Positions 38,581 to 46,653 of a stretch of 64,000 nucleotides of DNA are shown here, in pieces. Position numbers and translations under genes: made by a program. Under the pieces are notes generated by a model that was not told the origin of the DNA, did no database searches, and saw only the letters and a program-made list of their open reading frames with translations. How positions within the stretch are numbered: the stretch's first letter is position 1; every line of letters begins with the position of its first letter. The DNA comes from Saprospirales bacterium. Lineage in GTDB: Bacteria; Bacteroidota; Bacteroidia; Chitinophagales; Saprospiraceae. The stretch spans positions 186,001 to 250,000 of the forward strand of contig JADJYG010000004.1 in the NCBI GenBank assembly GCA_016719895.1, in the 5' to 3' direction.

Positions 38581-39972
38581 ATGGCAACCTGGTTTCAAAA
38601 ATGGGAACCCGAAGATCCTGCTTTCTGGCAGCAGAAGGGGGCGAAACAGGCCTGGCGGACGCTCGCCGTTACAACATTTGGACTGATTTTCTCCTTCGCC
38701 ACCTGGTTTGTGATGAGTGCCGTGGTAGTGCGGATGCCCGACATCGGGTTTCAGTTCAGCACGATGCAGTTGTTCTGGCTGACGGCGATGCCTGGCTTGG
38801 CGGGTGGCACGTTTCGGCTGATTCACTCCTTTTTGATACCTATTTACGGTTCCCGGCACGTCATCACCATTTCGATGCTCATCAAGCTGCTGCCCATGAT
38901 TTGGCTGTTTCTCGCCGTGCAAGACTTGTCCACGCCCTATTGGCATTTCATCGCCATTGCCTTCCTGTGCGGCTTCGGCGGCGGCGATTTCTCCTCGTAC
39001 ATACCCTCCACCAGTTTGTTTTTTCCTAAAAAATTGCTAGGCATGGCGCTGGGTTTACAGGCAGGCATCGGCAATTTCGGTGTGTCGCTCACACAATTCA
39101 TCACGCCGTGGATTATCGGTTTTGCCGCATTCGGGGGGCTGGCAGGTGGTTCGCAGATGATTGCCAAAGGCGACACGAGCAAAGAAATCTGGTTGCAAAA
39201 CGCCGCGTTTTGGTACATTCCCTTCCTTGCCCTGACTGGTGTTTTTTGCTGGTTCGTACTCCGCAGCATCCCCGTCAAGGCGACGTTCAAAGAGCAATTG
39301 GATATTTTTAAAAGCAAGCATACCTGGTATTGCACCATTACTTATGTGATGACTTTCGGCTCTTTCGCGGGGTTCTCGGCGTCGTTTCCCCTGATGATAA
39401 AAGAATTGTATGGGAGCTTCCCCGATGCGCCCGACCCGTTGAAATATGCCTTTTATGGTCCACTGATTGGCTCGGCGATGCGGGCATTGATGGGCAAGGC
39501 GACCGACCGCTGGGGCGGCAGTATTTTCACCCAACTGTCGGGCATGGGGCTGATTGCATGCTGCCTGGCGCTGGTGCTGGGCGGGTACCTGCAACCGGCA
39601 AGCATGGAGCAGTTTCCCGGTTTCGTAATGCTGATGCTAGGCATCTTTTTTTTTACCGGCATCGGCAACGCCTCGACCTTCCGCCAGTACCCCATTATTT
39701 TCGCCTACAACGCCCGGCAAGCGGCGGGTGTCATCGGTTTCACGGCGGCGGTGGCGGCTTACGGGCCATTCGTTTTTTCCTTGCTGATTGGCAAATCTAT
39801 TTCCCTCACTGGTGGGGCGGCGACATTTTTCTGGGGGGCAATCGCCTTTTTCGCCCTCGCCTGCTGGATCAACTGGTATTTCTATACCCGCAAAGACGGC
39901 GAACGCTGTGATTTTGGAACTTCCGGCGGGACGTGGTGGGACAAGGCAAAATCTACCTGGTCGCAGAATTGA
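38581..39972 (+). CDS. narK: NarK-type nitrate/nitrite transporter 2
   Basis: 463 aa from ATG 38581, intact, 12 transmembrane helices. The nitrate signature helices are present: LGLQAGIGNFGVSLTQF in TM5 and TFGSFAGFSASFPLMIKEL in TM7-8. The protein probably exchanges nitrate for nitrite or imports nitrate with protons. Paired NarK paralogues next to narGHJI are known from Thermus and Paracoccus, where one imports nitrate by symport and the other is an antiporter. Which of the two is which cannot be settled here. Confidence 0.95.
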   Translation: MATWFQKWEPEDPAFWQQKGAKQAWRTLAVTTFGLIFSFATWFVMSAVVVRMPDIGFQFSTMQLFWLTAMPGLAGGTFRLIHSFLIPIYGSRHVITISMLIKLLPMIWLFLAVQDLSTPYWHFIAIAFLCGFGGGDFSSYIPSTSLFFPKKLLGMALGLQAGIGNFGVSLTQFITPWIIGFAAFGGLAGGSQMIAKGDTSKEIWLQNAAFWYIPFLALTGVFCWFVLRSIPVKATFKEQLDIFKSKHTWYCTITYVMTFGSFAGFSASFPLMIKELYGSFPDAPDPLKYAFYGPLIGSAMRALMGKATDRWGGSIFTQLSGMGLIACCLALVLGGYLQPASMEQFPGFVMLMLGIFFFTGIGNASTFRQYPIIFAYNARQAAGVIGFTAAVAAYGPFVFSLLIGKSISLTGGAATFFWGAIAFFALACWINWYFYTRKDGERCDFGTSGGTWWDKAKSTWSQN

Positions 39973-39991
39973 CCGCCCAGCAATCTTTTAC

Positions 39992-41348
39992 ATGAAAAAA
40001 ACTATAACATTTTTAGCAATTTCGGCCCTGCTCACGCTTGCTCCCTGGCGCTTGGCTGCCCAGGAAAAAAAAGCCTTCGAGCATAGTTTCTTGCCCCAAC
40101 TCATGACCCGCGCCGAGTACCTGCACGGCTATCAAACCCTGGCACAGACAGATGCGAAGCCCGGTTTTTTCATTTCCCAGCGCACAAGGCTTACGTACAA
40201 ACTTTCGCACGAACATTTCGAGGTGGCAATAGCGCCGCAGGACGTACGGGTGTGGGGCGCCTCCAGTCACCTCAGCCCCGACACCTCGGGCAGCCTGAGC
40301 CTCGCCGAAGGGTATGGTGTCATAAAATTCAACGTTGCCAACCGCCTGAAAGCCGGACGGCAAATCATCCAATACGATGAGCACCGCATCCTCGGCTCGC
40401 TCGACTGGGGGATGCAAAGTCGCAGGCACGACCTGCTGCTTTTTCAACACGACCGGGACACCGTGCTCTCCTTCCACCTCGGCGCTGCCTGGAACCAGGA
40501 CAAGGCCAACCCCACTTCCACCGTTTACCAACTAAAAAATCACTACAAAACCCTTCAATTCCTCTGGCTTTTCCGAAAATGGCGGTCATCCAACCTCAGT
40601 TTTCTCTTCCTGAACAATGGTTTTCAGTTTTCAAAAACAACCACTCCCGGCGCCGTGGAAAACAGCACCGTTTTCAACCAGACACTGGGGTTTAATTCCA
40701 ACTTTCAACTGGGCAAACTCCGATTTTTGACCTGGGCATATTTTCAAACGGGAAAGAACGCCTCCAGCAAAAATGCCGCCGGCGACCCGAAGAAAATCGC
40801 TGCTTTTAATGCCGCCCTCGACGTCAATTACAAGCCCCTGAATGCGTTCTATTTCAACGTAGGCGGCGAATACCTCTCCGGCACATCCCAGGACGCTGCC
40901 AGACAGGACAAGGCGTATGCTTTTAATCCGTTTTACGGGACCAACCACCGTTTCAACGGTTACATGGACTATTTTTTCGTGGGCAACCATGTCAACAATG
41001 TCGGGCTGCTGGACGCTTATCTGAAAATCAATTTCCAAAGGAATAACTTGGGCCCTTCATCTCAACCTCCACCACTTCATGGCGGCAGAAGACGTGCAGG
41101 ACCTTGAAAATTCTACGCCCGGCAACTTTGTATCAATGAAAGCGGCCCTCGGCCAGGAACTTGATTTTACGCTGACTTGCAAGATATTTGACGGTGTAGG
41201 CATTCAAGCCGGATACAGCCATATCTTCGGCACAAAAACCTTGCAGACTTTGAAAGGAGGCGATGCCGATGCCGTCAGCAACTGGTTTTACCTCATGGTT
41301 TTGTTCCGCCCGGGGGCGGCTGCCCTGAAAACAGGTTTATTTCAATAA
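39992..41348 (+). CDS. Outer-membrane beta-barrel (alginate-export/porin-like), one frameshift
   Basis: About 451 aa after removing an extra C in CCC 41053-41055 (RNNLGLHLNLHHFMAAED). Signal peptide TFLAISALLTLAPWRLAAQ. The body is a run of amphipathic beta strands with alternating aromatics (LRFLTWAYFQTGKNAS, FYFNVGGEYLSGTSQ), typical of 14-18-stranded porins such as the alginate-export family. Inside the nar operon it is likely to let nitrate or nitrite cross the outer membrane; that is inference from position. Confidence 0.75.
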
Positions 41349-41370
41349 ATAACTTTAAAACATAGCAAAC

Positions 41371-41700
41371 ATGGCTACGCCAAAAGATAAAATTCCCAAA
41401 CGCTTCACCCGTTTCATGGAAAAGTACCCTGAAATCGGCAAAGCATATTACGAGCTCGGCGAAGCCGTCCACAAGGCAGGCCCGTTGGATGCCAAGACCC
41501 GTGCGCTGGTCAAAGTCGCCATTTCCGGCGGCGCCATGATGGAAGGTGCGTTTCACTCGCACATCCGCAAGGCCGTGCAGGCAGGCGTCACGAAGGAGGA
41601 GATTCAGCACGTCGCCCTCCTTGCCTTGCCCACCATCGGTTTCCCATCCATGATGGCACTACTGTCGTGGATTGACGATATTTTAAAGGAGGAGGACTAA
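41371..41700 (+). CDS. Carboxymuconolactone decarboxylase-family (AhpD-like) protein
   Basis: 109 aa, all-helical. The core AKTRALVKVAISGGAMMEGA followed by FHSHIRKAVQAGVTKEEIQH matches the CMD/AhpD family, including the His in FHSHIRKA. The CxxC pair used by AhpD peroxidases is absent (the usual CxxC position reads GAMMEG), so peroxidase activity is unlikely; relatives without Cys include decarboxylase-like and small-molecule binding proteins. Sits between the porin and hemerythrin genes in the nar operon. Confidence 0.85.
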   Translation: MATPKDKIPKRFTRFMEKYPEIGKAYYELGEAVHKAGPLDAKTRALVKVAISGGAMMEGAFHSHIRKAVQAGVTKEEIQHVALLALPTIGFPSMMALLSWIDDILKEED

Positions 41701-41736
41701 TTTTGCAAAGGTGTTACCGTTAAAGAATCAGATACC

Positions 41737-42387
41737 ATGATAGAATTAAAAGTTATTAACCAAAACGACCCGCTGCAGCGGGCGGCAGAAAAACAGCATG
41801 AGCACGAGGAGTTCTCGCCCATGGATCCGCCCGATGCCTACGCCCCACCCTCGCTTGACGCCGTGCCCTACGACGAATTGCATCCGTTTCTGCAGGACTT
41901 GATGGACGAACACAAAGCCATTTCAGAGCAGCTGGACGTTTTTGAAAAGGCGTTGCTGTCTATTCCGTCGGAAGGCATGAGCCGGGAGACACTCGGCAGG
42001 CTGCGCGACTTCTTCGAGTTTTTCGACCACCAGGTTGCCGGGCATCACCAGCGGGAAGACAAGCAACTTTTTCCGCTGCTCCGCCGCCGCTTGCTGGCAT
42101 CCGGCGAGCATGGCAAGGGCGGTGTAGCCACCACCTCCGTTGACGTGATGGAAGACGATCACATCAAATCCCTCCAACTGGCGGCGGTGGTATTCAACTT
42201 TTTCGGAATAGCGGTGCGTTTGCCCGATCCGGCGTCCCGGCTCATGGTGCTGGACGCCGCACTGGAGCAGGGAAAATCGCTGGTGGAATTGATGCGGCTG
42301 CATATTTTCCGGGAAGACAACATCGTCTTCGTCCAGGCGCATCAGCTCCTGACACAAGCGGAACTGGAAGAGATGCAAACCAAATGA
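41737..42387 (+). CDS. Hemerythrin-like (HHE) di-iron protein
   Basis: 216 aa. After an extended acidic N-terminus, residues 50-200 form a four-helix HHE bundle: LMDEHKAISEQLDVFEK (first His), FFDHQVAGHHQREDKQLFPLL (His pair and Glu), EDDHIKSLQLAAVV, and LMRLHIFREDNIVFVQAH (last His, Glu, and final His). These are the di-iron ligands of hemerythrins. In denitrifying clusters such proteins bind NO or oxygen or repair iron-sulphur centres; the position after narGHJI-narK fits protection from nitrite-derived NO, by inference. Its stop overlaps the next small gene's ATG. Confidence 0.9.
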   Translation: MIELKVINQNDPLQRAAEKQHEHEEFSPMDPPDAYAPPSLDAVPYDELHPFLQDLMDEHKAISEQLDVFEKALLSIPSEGMSRETLGRLRDFFEFFDHQVAGHHQREDKQLFPLLRRRLLASGEHGKGGVATTSVDVMEDDHIKSLQLAAVVFNFFGIAVRLPDPASRLMVLDAALEQGKSLVELMRLHIFREDNIVFVQAHQLLTQAELEEMQTK

Positions 42388-42548
42388 AAAAAAAGCAAGC
42401 CAAACATCCTCCGAAAAAAATGTGCGGAACCGAATTGCCTGAGTCCGGCAGCTCCCCGGTTTGCTATGCCGAAAGCGGTGAACTGCTGCCAGCCTACCGC
42501 TTGGAGATTCCCGAAAAGGAACCTCCTCCTCCCCCACCCAAAAAATAG
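42384..42548 (+). CDS. 54-aa proline/lysine-rich protein coupled to the hemerythrin gene
   Basis: MKKKQAKHPPKKMCGTELPE... through EIPEKEPPPPPPKK. Its ATG overlaps the hemerythrin stop (ATGA at 42384-42387), which signals translational coupling and supports it being real. Two Cys residues (MCG and VCY) are 15 residues apart. No hydrophobic segment. Function unknown. Confidence 0.6.
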   Translation: MKKKQAKHPPKKMCGTELPESGSSPVCYAESGELLPAYRLEIPEKEPPPPPPKK

Positions 42549-42690
42549 CATAAAAAATCCCCAACATGGTCTAAGGGACTACACCGGGCAACGATGAAGA
42601 CGCCGGTATTTGACCATACCTTCGCCCGACGCGATGAAGCGGAGACAGGATCAACCGAATTTCTAAGGATGGGTGCGATTTTGGGCGGCA

Positions 42691-43197
42691 CTACCGCCGC
42701 CAGAAATCGCGGAGCAGGTCGACGGCCACAAACCCCAGTCCGCCCCAGTCCTTTGCCGCTTCCGCCTCTAACCGTTCGATATCCGACTTGAACCGGTCGT
42801 AGGGCCGGTAAAAGCCGCCGGCATCCGGTTTCAGCGCCAGCGGTTGTCTATCCGCGCGGCGCTCCGGCACTAACCAGCGGTACGCCCCCGTGCGGGACCG
42901 TTGGAAGCGCAAGCGGGCGCAGGTGAAGCAGGAATAAGCGTCCAGCAGAAATCCACGCTGCTTCTGGGGGCTTTCGGCCAGGGCTGCCAGCGCCACATAC
43001 CCCAACCCGCCCCGGATATACGACGGCCATACCTCGGGGCACGGGCTTCTGAACACAAACCGGTCGCGCAGCAGATGCATCGGCGCCGGACAAAACAGGC
43101 AGGCGCCGCTGGAAGGCGAAACCGGTTGCTGAGGCGAAATGCCGGGGGAAGCCAACAGGAAGCACAGGAATACAAGCAAAGAAGGAGATGGGCGCAT
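42691..43197 (-). CDS. Small secreted protein with two CxxC motifs
   Basis: 168 aa from ATG 43197 (MRPSPSLLVFLCFLLASPG...). A signal peptide precedes residue 25. Two CxxC-type pairs occur: SSGACLFCPAP and YSCFTCARL, plausible metal or disulphide sites. The rest is rich in Arg/aromatic residues. Unrecognised family. It converges with the nar cluster end (142-base gap) and diverges from the tetR gene across a 272-base region. Confidence 0.55.
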   Translation of the reverse strand: MRPSPSLLVFLCFLLASPGISPQQPVSPSSGACLFCPAPMHLLRDRFVFRSPCPEVWPSYIRGGLGYVALAALAESPQKQRGFLLDAYSCFTCARLRFQRSRTGAYRWLVPERRADRQPLALKPDAGGFYRPYDRFKSDIERLEAEAAKDWGGLGFVAVDLLRDFWRR

Positions 43198-43292
43198 GAT
43201 TGATCGCTGGTTGTGGGTTTGGAGACGGGCAGGGGGTATGCAAATATAGGAGGAATTGGGGGGAAAGGCTACCCCCCCCTTCAGGTACGATT

Positions 43293-43370
43293 TTTAAAGG
43301 GTACCCAACATGACAAGCCCCCGTTAACGCGAAGAATTGGTGCAAACCGAGAATTGCTGCCAAAAAATCA
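43293..43370 (+). repeat. Dispersed repeat, solo copy
   Basis: Starts with TTAAAGGGTACCCAACATG and continues with ACAAGCCCCCGTTAACG and GAATTGCTGC. The first 19 bases recur at 52255-52273, and the rest recurs, with few differences, at 52477-52540. It looks like an empty site or ancestral form of the element at 52.3 kb. Confidence 0.6.
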
Positions 43371-43395
43371 AAACAAAATAAATTTATCCGCGTTT

Positions 43396-43417
43396 AAGTT
43401 AGTGAGTAATCACAAAC
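43396..43417. promoter_or_regulatory. TetR operator-like palindrome, site 1
   Basis: AAGTTAGTGAGTAATCACAA: the core GTGAGTAATCAC is palindromic (GTGA...TCAC). It lies 53 bases before the tetR start and recurs as 20 of 22 identical positions at 44476-44497. Likely the autoregulatory site of the TetR protein. Confidence 0.6.
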
Positions 43418-43469
43418 TTGCCGATCTTTGCCCGGGATTCATAAAAAACGGATAAAAATGCAATAATTG

Positions 43470-44069
43470 ATGGTATCTACAACTATTTCTGACCGACAGT
43501 TTGAAATCATTGAAGCGGCAGGCAAAATACTCTCCGCTTCGGGCGTGAGCGGCCTGACCATCAAGAACCTGGCGCAGGCCATGAAATTTTCGGAAAGCGC
43601 CATTTACCGGCATTTCGACAGTAAGGAGGAAATCGTGGTCGCGATGTTAGGGTATCTGGCAGAAAATATGGATGAAAGACTCGGCCGGGTGGTTTCCACT
43701 CAAAATGATCCGAGAAAAAACCTGGAAGCTATTTTCCTCGATCAGTTCGCCTTTTTCGCTAAAAACCCGCATTTTGTAGTGGCTGTTTTTTCAGACGGGT
43801 TACTGGAGGAAAGCAGCAAAATCAATGATGCCATCTTCCGGATCATGCAGGTGAAAATGAAGCATCTGTTGCCGGTTATTTTGCAGGGGCAAGAACAGGG
43901 ATTTTTTACCGATGGCATTCCAACAGAGGAATTGATGCACATTATAATGGGCAGTTTTCGCCTGCAAATGTACAAATGGCGTATCGCCAGTTTCCAGTTC
44001 GACATTTCCGAAAAGGGAGAAAAATTATTATCCAATCTTTTTAAAATCATGGAACCATGCGAATGTTAA
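43470..44069 (+). CDS. TetR-family transcriptional repressor of the efflux operon
   Basis: 199 aa from ATG 43470 (a TTG precedes it). The N-terminal HTH is clear: QFEIIEAAGKILSASGVSGL, TIKNLAQAMKFSESAIYRHF, DSKEEIVVAML. The C-terminal 140 residues are a helical ligand-binding domain. It is the first gene of a cluster with a lipoprotein, TolC-like, membrane fusion and RND genes, and overlaps the lipoprotein start by 13 bases, so it is transcribed with the pump and probably represses it until an inducer binds. Confidence 0.93.
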   Translation: MVSTTISDRQFEIIEAAGKILSASGVSGLTIKNLAQAMKFSESAIYRHFDSKEEIVVAMLGYLAENMDERLGRVVSTQNDPRKNLEAIFLDQFAFFAKNPHFVVAVFSDGLLEESSKINDAIFRIMQVKMKHLLPVILQGQEQGFFTDGIPTEELMHIIMGSFRLQMYKWRIASFQFDISEKGEKLLSNLFKIMEPCEC

Positions 44070-44455
44070 TTTTTATTTCGACGATCGTTTTGCTCATGCT
44101 TGCCTGCAACACTAATCACAATACAGGAGATTTGAAATTGAACAATGGCGAAAAATGGAAGGTCAATGCGGAAATGAAGCCGCATATCGAAAGAGGGAAT
44201 AAAATCCTGGATGACTATTTGGTGCAGCAAAGCGCCAATTGGCGGGAGTTGGCGGAAAAGTTAAAAAGCGAAAATGAAAATTTGATCAAGAGTTGTACCA
44301 TGAAAGGCCAAAGTCATGATGAACTGCATAAATGGCTGCACCCGCACATGGAACTCATCGATAAACTTTCAACTGCAACCAATTTGATGGAAGCGGAAAC
44401 GCTGATTGCCCAAATCGGGCAATCTTTCAAAACGTATCAAACCTACTTCGAGTAA
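44057..44455 (+). CDS. Small lipoprotein of the efflux operon
   Basis: 132 aa, start overlapping tetR (ATG 44057; a second ATG at 44063 is possible). Lipobox LMLACN. The mature part is charged and helical (HIERGNKILDDYLVQQSANW, ELAEKLKSENENLIKSC) and has a His/Met-containing stretch (MKGQSHDELHKWLHPHMEL) that could bind metal. No family recognised. Seventeen bases before the TolC-like gene. Confidence 0.65.
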   Translation: MRMLIFISTIVLLMLACNTNHNTGDLKLNNGEKWKVNAEMKPHIERGNKILDDYLVQQSANWRELAEKLKSENENLIKSCTMKGQSHDELHKWLHPHMELIDKLSTATNLMEAETLIAQIGQSFKTYQTYFE

Positions 44456-44472
44456 GTAAAAAATTTTGTTCC

Positions 44473-45795
44473 ATGAAGTTAGTGAGTATTCACATACCTT
44501 TGCTTGCCTGGTTGTTCGTTTTTGCAGGTCTGGGCGACAACGCCCTGCAAGCACAAACCATGACCTTGCAGCAATGTCGTGACACGGCTTTGTCCTATAG
44601 CAAAAATCTGCAAGTGGGCAGAAACAACCTTCGCCTTAACCCGCTCCGACAGCAGGAGGCGAGATCGAATCTTTTGCCGAAGGTCACGGCATCGGCTGAT
44701 TATAAATTTTTCACGAATCTACCTTACCAACTTTTGCCCCTGTCCGTATTCAACGGGCCCGAAGGACAGTATAAAGAAGCGCAATTCGGTGTGCCGCACA
44801 ATCTCGGCGCAAACATTCAGTTGGCGATTCCACTTTACAACCCACAAATCAAAGCAGGCATCAGGGGCGCTGAAATTGCCGCTGACATGGACGCTTTACA
44901 GGTTGAAAAAATCGAGGAACAGGTTATTTTCGAAGTAACAATCCTGTATTACAATGCCCAGATTTTGCAGTATCAACTCTTGTTCGCAGACAGCAATTTG
45001 GTTAACATCAACCGCCTGCTGGCCACGATGCAATTGTTGCGAACACAGGGATTAGCCAAAGGCACAGATCTCGAAAAAATCGTGCTGCAACAGGCTCAAC
45101 TCCAATCGCAGCGCTCGCAATTGGACGGTACATTGGCTCAGATACTCAATAGTTTAAAGTTTTTTATGGGACTGGATTTGGATGTGCCACTGTCCCTTTC
45201 AAGAGATATCGTACAGGGAAACGATATAGTATACCCTGTTTCTTTATCCGTGGATGCCCGCATGATGCAGGTACAAAACCGTATTTTAGTCAATGAATTG
45301 GACTTGCTGAAAAAAACAAAATTGCCGACGGTTTCGGCTATTGCCAATTATGGACTGACAGGGTTTGGATATTTCAAACAGCCTGATCCCTTCTTTAATA
45401 TATTTCCTGTTGGCTTCATCGGCGCACAGGCTACCTACCCGATCTGGAACAGGCCAACTCGTTTTAAAATCGCTCAAAAAGAAGTGGAAATCAGAAGTAA
45501 TCGCCTGCAATCCGAACTAATACAGGCGCAAAACCAGCTGCAGGTTGCCAACGCTATTTTGCAAAGAAGCACTGCACAGACAAACATCCCAGCGGCGCAA
45601 CAACAAATAGCGTTGGCAAAATCGGTCTATCAGCAAACGATGGCGCAGCAACAGCAAGGTACGGCAACTATTACCGATATCCTGTTGGCAGATAATGCTA
45701 TGCGGGAGGCACAAACCCATTATCTGAATACCATCATCGAATACTTGAAAGCCGATTTGGAATTGAAAAAAGCATCCGGTTCACTCAAAAATTAA
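44473..45795 (+). CDS. TolC-like outer-membrane efflux protein
   Basis: 440 aa. Signal peptide (IPLLAWLFVFAGLGDNALQAQ). Two TolC/OEP repeats with heptad-like helices (LQQCRDTALSYSKNLQVG..., QAQNQLQVANAILQRST, QQIALAKSVYQQTMAQQ) and a beta-barrel segment (PTVSAIANYGLTGFGYF). The outer-membrane channel of a tripartite RND pump. The palindrome of site 2 covers its first codons. The stop is three bases before the membrane-fusion gene. Confidence 0.92.
   Translation: MKLVSIHIPLLAWLFVFAGLGDNALQAQTMTLQQCRDTALSYSKNLQVGRNNLRLNPLRQQEARSNLLPKVTASADYKFFTNLPYQLLPLSVFNGPEGQYKEAQFGVPHNLGANIQLAIPLYNPQIKAGIRGAEIAADMDALQVEKIEEQVIFEVTILYYNAQILQYQLLFADSNLVNINRLLATMQLLRTQGLAKGTDLEKIVLQQAQLQSQRSQLDGTLAQILNSLKFFMGLDLDVPLSLSRDIVQGNDIVYPVSLSVDARMMQVQNRILVNELDLLKKTKLPTVSAIANYGLTGFGYFKQPDPFFNIFPVGFIGAQATYPIWNRPTRFKIAQKEVEIRSNRLQSELIQAQNQLQVANAILQRSTAQTNIPAAQQQIALAKSVYQQTMAQQQQGTATITDILLADNAMREAQTHYLNTIIEYLKADLELKKASGSLKN
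44476..44502 (+). promoter_or_regulatory. TetR operator-like palindrome, site 2, with -7 box
   Basis: AAGTTAGTGAGTATTCACAT is nearly identical to site 1 and overlaps codons 2-8 of the TolC-like gene. Immediately after lies TACCTTTG (44495-44502), an exact TAnnTTTG -7 box. This could be a second, internal regulated promoter; transcription from it would need a downstream start or serve the later genes. Confidence 0.55.
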
Positions 45796-45798
45796 ACA

Positions 45799-46647
45799 AT
45801 GAAAAAGATATTGTCCTACGTGGCGCTTGCCGCCATTTTGACAGGTATTTTCGGCGGCATTGCCTATAAGCTCAAAAAGAACAAATCGATTGCCGAAGAG
45901 CGGGTTTTTCATTTTAACCCGGCCGAAACGTCTGCTTTAAGCAGTGAAGTTTCTTCGCCCTCACCTCAACCTGCAACCGACAAACTCATTTTTACCGGTA
46001 CTTTTGAACCATACCGGGAAACAAAAATTAGTGCCGAAATACAAGGCAAAATCAACCAAATTACGGTGGATGCGGGCAGTATAGTGTCCAAAGGGCAAAT
46101 CCTGGTGCAGTTGGACAATGCGCTTTTGCAATTGCAGCTGCAGTCAGTGGATGTGCAAATTGAGGGCTTGACTGCCGATGTGAATCGCTATTCGATTTTA
46201 TCAAAAGCCGATGCGATACAGGGCATTCAGTTGGAAAAAGCTCAATTGGGTCTAAAATCCGCTCAGGTGCAAAGGGCAAGCATTCAGGAGCAAATCCATA
46301 AAACCACCATTAAAGCGCCTTTTAGGGGCATTGTTTATGGCAAATTAAATGAAGTGGGCGGCTTTGCCGCACCCGGCATTCCACTATTGCACATCCTCGA
46401 TATTGGCCAACTGAGATTCACGATAAATGTGCCCGAAAGCGATTTGAAATATTTCAGAATCGGACAACCCCATGATATTGTAGCGGATAGGTTTCCCGAC
46501 AAAAAACTCACCGGCAAAGTAACCCTGATTGCCAGCAAAGCCAATATGGGTAGCAGTTTTCCAGTGCAGTTCACTGTTAATAATTTTTCAAACCATGCAC
46601 TGCGGGCGGGGATGTTTGGGAAGATTGAATTATCCAAAAAAAACTGA
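45799..46647 (+). CDS. RND-pump periplasmic adaptor (membrane fusion protein)
   Basis: 282 aa. N-terminal membrane anchor (LSYVALAAILTGIFGGIAY). The biotinyl-lipoyl-like halves are EPYRETKISAEIQGKINQIT with VDAGSIVSKGQILVQLDNA and IKAPFRGIVYGKLNEVGGF; a helical hairpin lies between (LQLQSVDVQIEGLTADVNRY). A beta-barrel domain follows (FTINVPESDLKYFRIG). Links the RND pump to the TolC-like channel. Six bases before the RND gene. Confidence 0.92.
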   Translation: MKKILSYVALAAILTGIFGGIAYKLKKNKSIAEERVFHFNPAETSALSSEVSSPSPQPATDKLIFTGTFEPYRETKISAEIQGKINQITVDAGSIVSKGQILVQLDNALLQLQLQSVDVQIEGLTADVNRYSILSKADAIQGIQLEKAQLGLKSAQVQRASIQEQIHKTTIKAPFRGIVYGKLNEVGGFAAPGIPLLHILDIGQLRFTINVPESDLKYFRIGQPHDIVADRFPDKKLTGKVTLIASKANMGSSFPVQFTVNNFSNHALRAGMFGKIELSKKN

Positions 46648-46653
46648 TCGGAT

